From Roseomonas sp. E05 (GTDB lineage: Bacteria > Pseudomonadota > Alphaproteobacteria > Acetobacterales > Acetobacteraceae): a stretch of 64,000 nucleotides of DNA. Within the stretch, counting starts at the first letter, position 1. Each line of letters begins with the position of its first letter. The notes below the pieces were generated by a model. It was given only the letters and a program-made list of their open reading frames with translations. It had not been told where the DNA came from and did no database searches. Shown here piece by piece: positions 48,616 through 57,716 of the stretch. Where the stretch lies: positions 28,820 to 92,819 of the forward strand of contig NZ_JASIRT010000017.1 of the NCBI RefSeq assembly GCF_030063475.1, given 5' to 3'. The position numbers were made by a program, and so were the translations under genes.

Positions 48616-50420
48616 CGCCACCGCCGCAGCCGCGCCACCGTGCCGCGCAGCCAGCCCTCGAAGCCCCGGTGCAGGGTGAAGGGTGAGAGCTTCCAGGCGG
48701 AGGGATCGTCCAGCCGCTCCAGGATCACTTCCGGCGGGCAGGGCAGCTCGGTCACCGGGTCCACCTGACGGGGAAACAGGATCAGCGCGGCGGCGACCAG
48801 CGCATCCAGCGTCAGGGTACGGCCGCGGCGCGGTGGCGGGTGGCGATCCTCGGTCAGGCCCCAGCCCGCATAGAAAGGCTGCCCCCAGGTGACCACCGGC
48901 ACGCCGCGCAGCAGCGCCTCGAAACCGGAGAGCGAGGTCAGGGTATGGACCGCATCCATCTGCGGGAACAGCGCGGTCAGCGGCGCACCGGTCACCACCT
49001 GGTCGGCCAGGGCTTCGAGCGCGCTGGCCTCCAGCCGGCCCTTGCGGAAGCCGGCCTCCAGGTCCGGGTGGGGCTTGTAGATCAGGAAGGCCGCGGGGTG
49101 CGCGGCGCGCACCGCCTGGAGCAGCGCCAGGTTGCCCTGGATGGCGCCACCGCCGAGTCGCACCGAGGCATCGTCCTCCACCTGCCCCGGCACCAGCAGA
49201 CGGGGGCGCCCGGGCGGCGCGGCAATCACCGGGGCGGCGCCGGTCAGGTTGTACTTGGTGACGCCCCGCGCCACGATCGCCCGGCGCAGCGCGGCGGCGC
49301 GCGCCAGCAGATCGGGCGGGAAGTCGGCGGCGGCCAGCAGGTGCTCCAGCGCACTCGGCCGGGCGGGGTCGTAGTAGACGCCGCGATCATCCACCGCATA
49401 GGCGGCACCGGGCAGGAAGCGGGCCCCCAGGCCGCGCGAACGGACGAAGCCGTCCTCCACGGTCAGCAGCGGCACCCCCGCGCGCGCGCAGGCCTCACGG
49501 AAGCCGGAGGGCATGGCGCCGGCCCAGGCGGCGACGGCGCCGCCCTGGCGCTTCGCCGCCGCGATGGCCTGCCCCGGCCGGCGGACGAAGCCCGGCGCGC
49601 CCTCGGCATGGGCGAAAAGCGCCGCCACGCGCCGGCGCTTCCAGGTGGCGATGCCCAGGCAGACCGCGACACGCCGGTTCTCCCGCTGCGTCGCCTGCCA
49701 GGCGGCCAGCTGGTCGAGCGCCTGCTCAAGGCGCCAGGGGCGATGCAGGAAGGGATCGGCGCAGCGGGTGGCGGCGATCACCGCGGCCCAGCCGGGCGCG
49801 GGGTCCAGCACCGCGCCGCCGACCGGCACCCCGGCCGCGGCGGCAAGGAGCGCCATCTCGGGCGAGGCGCCATGAAGCTCGGCGGCGAGGTCGAGCAGCG
49901 TCCAGGGCGCGAGGCGGGGCGCCAGCGCCCGCGCCCCGGCGGGTGGGACCAGCTGAGGCGGCGCCTCCCGCGGGGCGGCCGGGTCGCGCGCCAGCAGCAC
50001 CGGCCGGCCCCGCGCGGTGGCCAGCGCATGCGCCAGCGCCGCACGGGCGGCAGGGGCACCGGCGGGGTCGCAGGGGTCGAGCACCAGCAGGGCGGCACGG
50101 GCTGGCAGTCCCAGCCCTTCCGCGCCCGGATCGGGCAGGCCGGGCTCGCCGCCCAGCCGCTCGGCGGCGATGCGCGCCGCCACCGCCCGGGCGCGGTCCA
50201 GTGCCACGGCATCCATTGGCGGCGACACGGCCTCGCGCACCAGCAGCGCCACCGGCGCGTGCCGTCCGTCGAAGTGGGGAGAGCGCAGCGGGCCCGGCGC
50301 GTAGCGCAGAATCGGCGGCGCCCGCCGGGGGGCCGGAGTGGCCTCCGGCAGGACCCAAAGCGCCGCGCGCCCGGGCGAAACAAGCCGGTGCTCGGGCCAG
50401 AATGCCATCAGCCGCGACAT
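48612..50420 (-). CDS. kpsC: KpsC-like capsule polysaccharide transferase
   Basis: About 602 residues from ATG 50,418-50,420 (MSRLMAFWPEHRLVSPGRAA); an earlier ATG at 50,489 would add 23 residues. The C-terminal half is clearly capsule-synthesis type: VPLLTVEDGFVRSRGLGARF, RPRLLVPGQVEDDASVRLGG, AFLIYKPHPDLEAGF and GVPVVTWGQPFYAGWGLTED. Enteric KpsC has two Kdo-transferase halves of this kind; here the first half (residues about 1-250) is Ala/Pro-rich and hardly matches. It probably adds the Kdo-type linker to the lipid end of the capsule. No KpsS gene is seen. It runs divergently from the export operon. Confidence 0.8.
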   Translation of the reverse strand: MSRLMAFWPEHRLVSPGRAALWVLPEATPAPRRAPPILRYAPGPLRSPHFDGRHAPVALLVREAVSPPMDAVALDRARAVAARIAAERLGGEPGLPDPGAEGLGLPARAALLVLDPCDPAGAPAARAALAHALATARGRPVLLARDPAAPREAPPQLVPPAGARALAPRLAPWTLLDLAAELHGASPEMALLAAAAGVPVGGAVLDPAPGWAAVIAATRCADPFLHRPWRLEQALDQLAAWQATQRENRRVAVCLGIATWKRRRVAALFAHAEGAPGFVRRPGQAIAAAKRQGGAVAAWAGAMPSGFREACARAGVPLLTVEDGFVRSRGLGARFLPGAAYAVDDRGVYYDPARPSALEHLLAAADFPPDLLARAAALRRAIVARGVTKYNLTGAAPVIAAPPGRPRLLVPGQVEDDASVRLGGGAIQGNLALLQAVRAAHPAAFLIYKPHPDLEAGFRKGRLEASALEALADQVVTGAPLTALFPQMDAVHTLTSLSGFEALLRGVPVVTWGQPFYAGWGLTEDRHPPPRRGRTLTLDALVAAALILFPRQVDPVTELPCPPEVILERLDDPSAWKLSPFTLHRGFEGWLRGTVARLRRWR

Positions 50421-50561
50421 GTCGCATGGCGCTGCCCCGGGAAAGGCAATGTCGCAGCCCGACAAGGTCTCGCAAGACGTGAAAGTCATCTTTAATGATA
50501 TTTCAACTGCGCGATCACGGGATGTTTTGCCAGCCGGGTTGCAGTGGGTTAGGTTCCGCCC

Positions 50562-51002
50562 ATGCAATACCGTGTGCAAGCCTGCGTGATCGGGAAGCTG
50601 AAACTCGGCCTTTTCCCCTTCGCCGCCCGGATGCCGCTGGCCGGGCTGCTGCTTCTGGCTTCGCTGCTGGCCGGCTGCGGCAGCCTTCCCCGCCTGGGCG
50701 GAACAGGTTCGGAGGCGAGCCCCTCCACGGCCGCGCTGCCGCCCGCTCGCCCAGCCGACCCGCTGGCAGCCTTCGCGGCGCAGGCCCAGCCTGGGCAGCA
50801 GGCCGTCCTTGCGCCGACACCCGGCGCCGCGCCCGTCCCGGTGCGGCTGGTGCGCGACTACTTCGCGGCAAGCGGCCATCCCTGCCGCGAACTGGCCGTC
50901 GGCACGGGCACCGCACCGCGCGCCGCGCTCTATTGCGGGGAGCCCACGGGCTGGGCGGCGGCGCGGCCGCTGCTGCGCGGGGGAGCGGTGGGCCGGCCGT
51001 GA
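50562..51002 (+). CDS. Putative lipoprotein at the head of the capsule export operon
   Basis: A 146-residue protein with a lipobox (LLASLLAGC, lipidated Cys39), then Pro/Ala-rich text and a small domain with two Cys (PCRELAVG and ALYCGEPTGW) that could form a disulfide. It begins MQYRVQACVIGKLKLGLFPF; Met24 is an alternative start giving a more normal signal peptide. No family is recognised. Its stop overlaps the permease GTG start (GTGA), tying it to polysaccharide export. Confidence 0.75.
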   Translation: MQYRVQACVIGKLKLGLFPFAARMPLAGLLLLASLLAGCGSLPRLGGTGSEASPSTAALPPARPADPLAAFAAQAQPGQQAVLAPTPGAAPVPVRLVRDYFAASGHPCRELAVGTGTAPRAALYCGEPTGWAAARPLLRGGAVGRP

Positions 51003-51799
51003 TCGGCGATGTGCCCCGCCGCGAGCAGATGAGCCCTGCGGCGGCGCAGGCTGGCGTCATCAGCGCGCTGTTCATCCGCGAGATGCTGACGCGCGTCGGC
51101 CGCAGCCGGCTCGGCATCCTGTGGCTGATGGCGGAGCCGATCATCCTGTCCAGCATGATCTCGCTGCTGCACTGGGCGACCCGCTCGGAGCTGCCGAACG
51201 GGCTGCCGGTCTTCCTGTTCTACGCGCTGAGCTATGTCCCCTTCATGATGTTCCGCTCCATCGTGAACCGGGGATCGAGCGGCATCCAGGCCAACATCTC
51301 GCTGCTGCACCACAGGCGCATCACGCTGCTGGACGTGATGGTGGCGCGCAACCTGATGGAGATGATGGTCTGCGCCACCGTCATCGCGCTCTACATGGTG
51401 ATCGCCACCCTCTTCCTCGGCGAGCCGCCGCATGCGCCGGCGCTGTTCGTCTTCGGCCTGGCACTCAGCGCGCTGCTGGCAAACGGGCTCGCCATGGTGC
51501 TGGGCTCCGCGCAGGTGGTCTGGGAGTGGATCGAACACCTGGTGCATCCCTTCACCTATCTGATGCTGCCGATCTCCGCCGCCTTCTTCATGCTCGACAT
51601 GATGCCGCAGGAGACGCGCGAGCTGCTGCTTTGGAACCCCCTCGTGCATGTGCACGAGATGAACCGCTGGGCGCAGTTCGGGGACCGCGTCACGCCCTAC
51701 TACGACATCAGCTACGTGCTGCTGTGGATCGTGCTGCTGAACCTCCTGGGAATGGCCGGGCTGCGGGTGGCCCGGTCGCGCCTGAGCATGTCCGACTGA
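50999..51799 (+). CDS. kpsM: Capsule ABC transporter permease (KpsM-like)
   Basis: The 266-residue inner-membrane half of a polysaccharide exporter, from GTG 50,999-51,001 (overlapping the lipoprotein stop) or ATG 51,029. It has six hydrophobic segments, the start ALFIREMLTRVGRSRLGILW typical of ABC-2 capsule permeases, and MLPISAAFFMLDMMPQETRE with LLWNPLVHVHEMNR near the end. It works with the ATPase 6 bp downstream. Confidence 0.9.
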   Translation: MIGDVPRREQMSPAAAQAGVISALFIREMLTRVGRSRLGILWLMAEPIILSSMISLLHWATRSELPNGLPVFLFYALSYVPFMMFRSIVNRGSSGIQANISLLHHRRITLLDVMVARNLMEMMVCATVIALYMVIATLFLGEPPHAPALFVFGLALSALLANGLAMVLGSAQVVWEWIEHLVHPFTYLMLPISAAFFMLDMMPQETRELLLWNPLVHVHEMNRWAQFGDRVTPYYDISYVLLWIVLLNLLGMAGLRVARSRLSMSD

Positions 51800-51805
51800 G
51801 CCGCC

Positions 51806-52453
51806 ATGCTCGAACTGCACAACGTCTGGAAGGTGTTCGAGAGCCGCCAGGGCCACAAGGAGGTGCTGCGCGGCATCCACGCCTCGTTCCGGCGGGGCCA
51901 GCATGTCGGCATCCTCGGCCGCAACGGCGCGGGCAAGTCCACCCTCCTGCGCGTGCTGGCGGGCGTCGAGGCGCCGACGCGCGGCTACATCCGCCGCAGC
52001 ATGTCGATCTCCTGGCCGCTCGGCGGCGGCTATGGTATCCACACCAGCCTGACCGGCATCGCCAATGCGCGCTTCATCGCACGGCTCTATGGCATGCCGC
52101 TCCAGCGCACGGAGGAGTTCGTCGCCGACTTCTCCGAGCTCGGCCCCTACTTCCATGAGCCGGTGAAGAGCTACTCCTCCGGCATGCGCTCGCGCCTGCT
52201 GATGGCGCTGTCCTTCGCGGTGGACTTCGAGTGCTACCTGGTGGACGAGGCCCTCTCGGCGGGCGACGCCCGCTTCGCCAACAAATGCCTCGAAGTGTTC
52301 GAAATACGGCGCCAGGACGCCGCGATGATCATGATCTCGCACAATGCCTCGCACGTGAAGCGCTACTGTGACACGGCCGCGATCCTGCGGAATGGCATGC
52401 TGGAATTCTACGAGGACGTCGATGAAGCTATCGCCGCCTACCAGGGCCTCTGA
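51806..52453 (+). CDS. kpsT: Capsule ABC transporter ATPase (KpsT-like)
   Basis: A 215-residue cytoplasmic ATPase. Walker A GRNGAGKS at 38-45, a shortened signature YSSGM at 123-127, Walker B CYLVDE at 143-148 and switch His in ISHNASH. The short length and degenerate signature are normal for capsule ATPases. The 3' end overlaps the next gene by 32 bp, encoding VDEAIAAYQGL in one frame and the start of KpsE in another. Confidence 0.95.
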   Translation: MLELHNVWKVFESRQGHKEVLRGIHASFRRGQHVGILGRNGAGKSTLLRVLAGVEAPTRGYIRRSMSISWPLGGGYGIHTSLTGIANARFIARLYGMPLQRTEEFVADFSELGPYFHEPVKSYSSGMRSRLLMALSFAVDFECYLVDEALSAGDARFANKCLEVFEIRRQDAAMIMISHNASHVKRYCDTAAILRNGMLEFYEDVDEAIAAYQGL

Positions 52454-53606
52454 CGCAGGCCTCGCCGGCATCCCCACGAGCGCTTCCGCCGGCAGGCGGC
52501 GCCGCTCGCCGCTGGCACGCGCCCTGTGGCGGCGCCGCTTCTATCTGCTGCTCGTGGTGCTGCCCACCCTGCTGACCGCAGCCTATCTCTACCTCTTCGC
52601 GGCGGGGCAGTATGTCTCGGAGGCGCGCTTCCTGGTGCGCGGCCGGCAGGAGGGCGGTCCTTCCACCGCCCTTGGCCAGATGATCGGCGCCGCAGGCTTC
52701 AAGCAGTCGAACGAGGAATCGCTGGCCGTCCGCGACTACCTGCAGTCGCACGATGCGCTCTCCGCTTTGCAGAGGAACATCGACCTGACCGGCCTCTACC
52801 GCCGCCCGGAGGCCGACATCCTGTCGCGCCTGTGGATCGCCGACCCGCCGCTCGAATTCCTCGAATTCTACCATCTCAGCATGACGACGGTGAAGAACGA
52901 CTCCACCTCCGGCATCACCACCCTGCGCTCGCGCGCCTTCCGGCCCGGGGATGCGAGGCTGATCGCCGAGGAGCAGCTCCGGCTGGCCGAGGCCTTCATC
53001 AACCAGCTCTCCGCCCGTGCCCGCGAGGAGACGCTGCGCGTGGCGCGCGAGGAGCTGGAGCGCGCCGAGCAGCGCGTACTGGCTTCGCAGGCGGCACTCA
53101 CGGCGTGGCGGCAGCGGGAGCAGGCGGTGGACCCGACCCGCAGCGCCGCCATCGGCCTGGAAGGGCTCGGCGCGCTGGAAAGCGCGCTGACCGCTGCCCG
53201 CGCCGAGCTGCAGGAGAAGTCGGCCTTCATGCGGCCGGACAACCCGCATATCGCCAGCCTGAAGAACCGCATCAGCTCGCTGCAGTCCGAGATCGCGGCC
53301 CAGCGCCAGCGCATGACGCAGGGGAGCGAGGCGCTGCCCGGGCAGCTCGCCAGCTATGAGCGGCTGCAGCTGGAGCGAGAATTCGCGGACAAGCAGCTCG
53401 CCTCCGCCACGGCCTCGCTGGAGACGGCACGGCTCGATGCGCAGCGGCAGCAGCTCTTCCTCTCGCGCGTGGTGGAGCCGAACCTCGCCGAATACCCCCT
53501 CTATCCCCGCGCCGGGCTGATCGTGCTGAGCGTCTTCGTGGTGCTTTCGGCCCTTTACGGCATTGGCTGGATGCTGGTTGCAGGAATTCGTGAACATGCC
53601 CTCTAG
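52422..53606 (+). CDS. kpsE: Capsule export inner-membrane/periplasmic protein (KpsE-like)
   Basis: A 394-residue polysaccharide co-polymerase-type protein. It has a membrane segment near residues 39-60 (FYLLLVVLPTLLTAAYLYLF) and a Wzz-like region (YVSEARFLVRGRQEGG). A long coiled coil follows (about 200-340, ELERAEQRVLASQAALTAWR), then a second membrane segment near the C-terminus after AEYPLYPRAGLI. It spans the periplasm to link KpsMT with KpsD. ATG 52,422 follows GAGGACGTCG and lies inside kpsT. Confidence 0.9.
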   Translation: MKLSPPTRASDAGLAGIPTSASAGRRRRSPLARALWRRRFYLLLVVLPTLLTAAYLYLFAAGQYVSEARFLVRGRQEGGPSTALGQMIGAAGFKQSNEESLAVRDYLQSHDALSALQRNIDLTGLYRRPEADILSRLWIADPPLEFLEFYHLSMTTVKNDSTSGITTLRSRAFRPGDARLIAEEQLRLAEAFINQLSARAREETLRVAREELERAEQRVLASQAALTAWRQREQAVDPTRSAAIGLEGLGALESALTAARAELQEKSAFMRPDNPHIASLKNRISSLQSEIAAQRQRMTQGSEALPGQLASYERLQLEREFADKQLASATASLETARLDAQRQQLFLSRVVEPNLAEYPLYPRAGLIVLSVFVVLSALYGIGWMLVAGIREHAL

Positions 53607-55311
53607 TCGTGCGCTGCTCTCCGCCGCCCTGGTCCTGCTGGCAGTCAGCGGGGTGCCGGCATGGAGCCAGAACCTGACGGCGCCGGTCCCCGCCCTCATG
53701 GGGCAGCCGCAGCAGGTGCCGCAGCTCCTGCCGGAGAGCAACATCGTCAATCGCGCCGGCAGCACCACCGAGGCCGAGGCGGGCGCCACCGTGGAAGGCC
53801 CGCTGGCCGATCCGCTGCGTCCCGCGGGGCCGAGCCGCACGGTGTTCGGCGCCGCGCTGTTCAACCGCGGTGCGCCCTCGCCCTCGGAAAGCACCAATCC
53901 CAACTATCGCCTCGGCCCGGGCGACCGCGTCAGCGTGCGCGTCTGGGGGCCGGTGGAATCCGAGGTGGTCGGCGCGATCGACCCGGAGGGCAACCTGTTC
54001 CTGCCCTCCATCGGCCCGCTGCGTCTGGGCGGCGTGCGCGCCGGCGACCTGCAGCGCACCATCGAGGGGGAAGTGCGGCGGGTCTACACCCAGCAGGTGC
54101 AGGTCTATGCCGTGCTGCTCTCGGCCAGCCAGATCGGCGTCTACGTCACCGGCTTCGTGAAGATCCCGGGCCGGCACATGGGCTCGGGCTCCGAGACGGT
54201 GCTCGACTTCCTGCTGCGCGCCGGCGGCGTGGACCCGGTGCGCGGCTCCTACCGCGACATCGTGGTCAACCGCGGCGGCAAGGCGGTGGTGCGGATCGAC
54301 CTCTACCCCTTCCTGCTGCGCGGCCAGCTGCCGAAGCTGATCCTGCAGGAGGGCGACACCATCGTCGTCGGCAAGCAGGGCGCGACGATCTCGGCCGATG
54401 GCGCCGTGCGCAACAACTTCCTCTTCGAGGTGGGCGGCCGCGCGATGAGCGGCAGCGAGCTGGTGGACCTCGCCGGGCCGCTGCCCTCGGCCACCAATGC
54501 CGTCATCCGCGGCACGCGCAATGGCCAGCCCTGGTCGCGCTACGTGGACGTGGCACAGCTGCGCAAGCAGTCCCTGCTGGACCAGGACGTCGTCACCTTC
54601 ATCACCGATGCCCCGGCGCCCACCGTGCGCGTCTTCGTCGAGGGCAGCCGGATCGGCCCTTCGGTGCTGGTGGCCGACCGCGACATCACCCTCTGCCAGC
54701 TGCTCGACCATATCGCCGTCGATCCCGTGCTGGCCGACACCCAGTCGGTCTACCTGCTGCGCAAGCGCCTCGCCGCGCAGCAGCGCCGCGCGATCAACGA
54801 GGCGTTGGACCGGCTGGAGCGGCAGCTCTTCACCGCCACCTCGGCGACCACCGGCGTGGCCGATATCCGCACCCAGGAGGCGCAGCTCGTCTCCAACTAC
54901 ATCCAGCGCGGCCGGCGCATCCAGCCGGAGGGCCGCCTGGTGGTGGTGGACAGTGGCGGCCGCTGCTCGCCCGTCCGGCTGGAGGATGGCGACACCATCG
55001 TGATCCCCGAGCGCTCCGACACCGTGCTGGTGGCGGGCGAGGTGATCACGCCGCAGGCCGTGCTGTGGCAGCCCAAGATGACGATCGACCAGTATGTCGA
55101 GAAGGCCGGCGGCTACACCCAGCGTGGCGACAGCGGCGGCGTCATGATCCGGCGCGCCAGCGGCCAGATCATCCTCGACCCGCGTGAGGGGCCGCGTCCG
55201 GGTGACGAACTGATCGTCCTGCCGCAACTCGGCGCCAAGAGCTTCCAGATCACGCGCGACCTGCTGCAGCTTATCTATCAGTCGGCACTCTCGGTGCGGG
55301 TCTTTCAGTAA
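53596..55311 (+). CDS. kpsD: Outer-membrane polysaccharide export protein (KpsD-like)
   Basis: A 571-residue protein with a signal peptide (MPSSRALLSAALVLLAVSGV, cut after PAWSQ). A polysaccharide-export domain follows (NYRLGPGDRVSVRVWGPVES, near residues 106-125), then two or three SLBB-type repeats (GVYVTGFVKIPGRHMGSGSE; VLVAGEVITPQAVLWQPKMT). There is no lipobox, in keeping with KpsD rather than Wza. It would complete the export channel. The start overlaps kpsE by 11 bp; copy 5 of the palindrome element follows its stop. Confidence 0.9.
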   Translation: MPSSRALLSAALVLLAVSGVPAWSQNLTAPVPALMGQPQQVPQLLPESNIVNRAGSTTEAEAGATVEGPLADPLRPAGPSRTVFGAALFNRGAPSPSESTNPNYRLGPGDRVSVRVWGPVESEVVGAIDPEGNLFLPSIGPLRLGGVRAGDLQRTIEGEVRRVYTQQVQVYAVLLSASQIGVYVTGFVKIPGRHMGSGSETVLDFLLRAGGVDPVRGSYRDIVVNRGGKAVVRIDLYPFLLRGQLPKLILQEGDTIVVGKQGATISADGAVRNNFLFEVGGRAMSGSELVDLAGPLPSATNAVIRGTRNGQPWSRYVDVAQLRKQSLLDQDVVTFITDAPAPTVRVFVEGSRIGPSVLVADRDITLCQLLDHIAVDPVLADTQSVYLLRKRLAAQQRRAINEALDRLERQLFTATSATTGVADIRTQEAQLVSNYIQRGRRIQPEGRLVVVDSGGRCSPVRLEDGDTIVIPERSDTVLVAGEVITPQAVLWQPKMTIDQYVEKAGGYTQRGDSGGVMIRRASGQIILDPREGPRPGDELIVLPQLGAKSFQITRDLLQLIYQSALSVRVFQ

Positions 55312-55325
55312 TCCGCGGAAGAAAA

Positions 55326-55448
55326 GGGCGGGGGAAGGAATTCCCCCGCACCCCCATCTTCTTTTCATCAGTCTTGGCGGCCCCTTTCCGCCAGCGCGGG
55401 AACTGGCAGAAAAAAGAAGGGGTCAGGGGGGGAATTCATTCCCCCCGC
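55326..55448. repeat. Nested-palindrome element, copy 5 (full, in a convergent gap)
   Basis: Left arm GCGGGGGAA-GGAA-TTCCCCCGC (55,328-55,349), then ACCCCCATCTTCTTTTC. Right arm GAAAAAAGAAGGGGTCA, then GGGGGGAAT-TC-ATTCCCCCC (55,427-55,446). The core contains TTGGCGG/CCGCCAG and ends GGGAACTGGCAGAAAAAAG. It fills the 143-bp gap between convergent genes, where a terminator for both strands is expected. Confidence 0.75.
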
Positions 55449-55454
55449 TTCACA

Positions 55455-57602
55455 TCATGTTTCGCGCAGCGGGGTGGCCGCGACGAAGTGGCGTGCCTCC
55501 AGCAGGGCCAGCCGCTCGGCGGGCTCCTCCAGCCGGGTGAAGCCGAACGCCCGCACACCAATGCCGACCGGGCGCCCCGCCGCATCCTGCCCCGGCTCCC
55601 GGCACAGGATCTCCACCTGTAGTGCCTCGCCGCCGGGTGGCACATCCACCCCCGCCGGGAAGCGCCTGCGGGGCGGTACGATCACCGACAAGGGCGGCCC
55701 CGCCGGCACGCCGTTGCGCAACGCCTGCAACTCCACCGGCTGCTCCACCTCGGCACCCTCCAGTTCCAGCTCCAGGCGCAGCGCGCCGCCATGCCCGGTG
55801 CCGAGGGGAAGGGTGAGGAAGGCGGTGCCGGGACGGGTCCAGCAGCCCCAGTCCTCCAGCGGATACCAGCCTTCCCCCTCGCGCACGGTTTCCGCCACCG
55901 CCATGGCCAGGCTGGGGCGGCTTGCGGCAAGGCGGCGCAGCGGGTGCAGGCAGCCGGCCGCCAGCGGCAGGCGTGGCGGCCCGTCCGCGGCAGGCAGGGC
56001 CAGCCGCTCCGCCTCGGCCAGCAGCTGCGCCGCGACCGCACCCCAGCTGCGCAGCCGAACGGCGGCGGCCCGTGCCTCGGCCTCGGCGCGGAAGGCGGGA
56101 TCGGTGATCAGCTGCGTCAGCTTCTCGACCAAGTCCGGCTCATTGCCCGCCGCGAAGAACACGGCGGCGCCCTGGCCGGATTCGAGCAGGGCGGAGTGGC
56201 CCGGCGCCAGCACCGCCCGGCCATGGGCCAGGCTCTCGGTCACCGGCAGGCCCCAGCCCTCGTGCAGGCTGTTGTAGAGGGTGAACAGGCTCCTGCCGTA
56301 GAGCGCCGCGAGCAGCGGGTCGGCCACGTCCTCCAGCATGTGCACCTTGCCGCGCAGTTCCGGCGCCTGCTCCAGCAGCGCGAGCGCCGCTTCCGCCCGC
56401 CAGCCCGGCTGGCCGACGCAGACCAGAAGCGGCACCTGGCGCGCCCCCAGCCGGCGCAGCAGCGCCAGCCAGGCGCTGAACACCAGCCGGTGATCCTTGC
56501 GCCCCTCGATGGTGGAGACGAACAGCACGAAGGGCGTGCGGCTGCGCAGCAGGGGATGCTCGGAGGCCCGGCCGGGCGGCAGGGGGCGGGGGGCGGCATC
56601 CATCCGCACGACCGCGGCCGGCGGCACCGGCAGTTCCGGCAGCATCGCGGCATGCAGGCGCCGCATGTCGTCGCGGGTGGAGCGGGAGACCGTCAGCACC
56701 CCCTCGGCATGCAGCGCCAGATTGGCGAACCAGCGGGCATAGCCCTGTACCGTACTCTCCTGGCACTGCTCGGGCAGCAGCAGCGGCACGCAGTCATGCA
56801 GCAGCGGCACGTGCCGCAGCCCATCCCGCGCGCGAGCCTCGCGCAGCGTGGCGAGGAAGCCGGGCATGCCCCAGGTGCCACCCAGCGCCACCAGCACCGC
56901 CCCCGGAGCGAAGCGGAGCGGCGGGGCCTGGCCAAGCAGCGTGCCCAGCAGCCCGGCAGCCTCCTGCCAGGCCGGGGCGTCGGTCTCGGTGCCGCTTGCC
57001 ATCAGGTGGGCCAGCCGGTGCAACAGGGCAGGTGGCAGGTCGCGCCAGCCATCGGCCTCCGGCGGCATGGCGCAGAGGCGCGGCGGCTGCGGCCCGGCCA
57101 GCGCTGCCAGCGCGACCCCGAGCTGCACCCGCTGGATGCCGCTGGGCACCCGGTGGCCGTGATGGATCCAGTTGGCGAGGTCGGTCAGGTCCAGCACGAT
57201 CCCGCCCGCGGGCGAGGCGGCGCGGCGCGGCTCGTGCGCCACCAGCGCCAGCCATTCCACCCAGGGCGCCTGCGCCGCCGGGTCCAGCGCGAGGGCCTGC
57301 GCATAGGCCTCCCGCGCCGCCTCCCGCTCGCCCCGGAGCTTCTCGGCATGGCCGATCTGCAGCGGGATGTCGGCATCCTCCGGGCGCAGCCGCGCGGCGG
57401 AGCGGTAGAGGGCGAGGGCCTGCGCCACCTGCCCGGCTTCCTTCAGGCAATGCGCCTGCTGCACCTGCATGCCCGCATCATCCGGACGCAGCCGCAGGAA
57501 GGCGGCGTAGGCCGCCGCCGCCGCCGGCCATGCGCCGCGGTCCCGCAGGCTGTCGGCCTGCCGGCGCAGTGCTTCCGCCTGCCGCTCCGCGTCCTCGTCC
57601 AT
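55455..57602 (-). CDS. TPR-containing family 4 glycosyltransferase
   Basis: A 715-residue cytoplasmic protein. Residues 1-110 carry about three TPR units (PAAAAAYAAFLRLRPDDAGM; QALALYRSAARLRPEDADIP). The centre (about 130-510) is a GT4-type transferase with VPSGIQRVQ, VSTIEGRKDHRLVF and the donor-binding HEGWGLPVTESLAHGRAVL. The last 150 residues form an added beta-rich domain (GCWTRPGTAFLTLPLGTGHG onward) I do not recognise. It probably builds the surface polysaccharide exported by the adjacent Kps system. Start ATG 57,600-57,602. Confidence 0.85.
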   Translation of the reverse strand: MDEDAERQAEALRRQADSLRDRGAWPAAAAAYAAFLRLRPDDAGMQVQQAHCLKEAGQVAQALALYRSAARLRPEDADIPLQIGHAEKLRGEREAAREAYAQALALDPAAQAPWVEWLALVAHEPRRAASPAGGIVLDLTDLANWIHHGHRVPSGIQRVQLGVALAALAGPQPPRLCAMPPEADGWRDLPPALLHRLAHLMASGTETDAPAWQEAAGLLGTLLGQAPPLRFAPGAVLVALGGTWGMPGFLATLREARARDGLRHVPLLHDCVPLLLPEQCQESTVQGYARWFANLALHAEGVLTVSRSTRDDMRRLHAAMLPELPVPPAAVVRMDAAPRPLPPGRASEHPLLRSRTPFVLFVSTIEGRKDHRLVFSAWLALLRRLGARQVPLLVCVGQPGWRAEAALALLEQAPELRGKVHMLEDVADPLLAALYGRSLFTLYNSLHEGWGLPVTESLAHGRAVLAPGHSALLESGQGAAVFFAAGNEPDLVEKLTQLITDPAFRAEAEARAAAVRLRSWGAVAAQLLAEAERLALPAADGPPRLPLAAGCLHPLRRLAASRPSLAMAVAETVREGEGWYPLEDWGCWTRPGTAFLTLPLGTGHGGALRLELELEGAEVEQPVELQALRNGVPAGPPLSVIVPPRRRFPAGVDVPPGGEALQVEILCREPGQDAAGRPVGIGVRAFGFTRLEEPAERLALLEARHFVAATPLRET

Positions 57603-57716
57603 GTCCTGCCCCTTCTGACCGCCTCCGTCTTACGGCCTCCGGTGGCCGCCGGGTCAAGAGTGGGGGGACGGCGCTTTCGCTTCCTCTGCGAAGCGTGACT
57701 CGGCTAAATTCAACCC

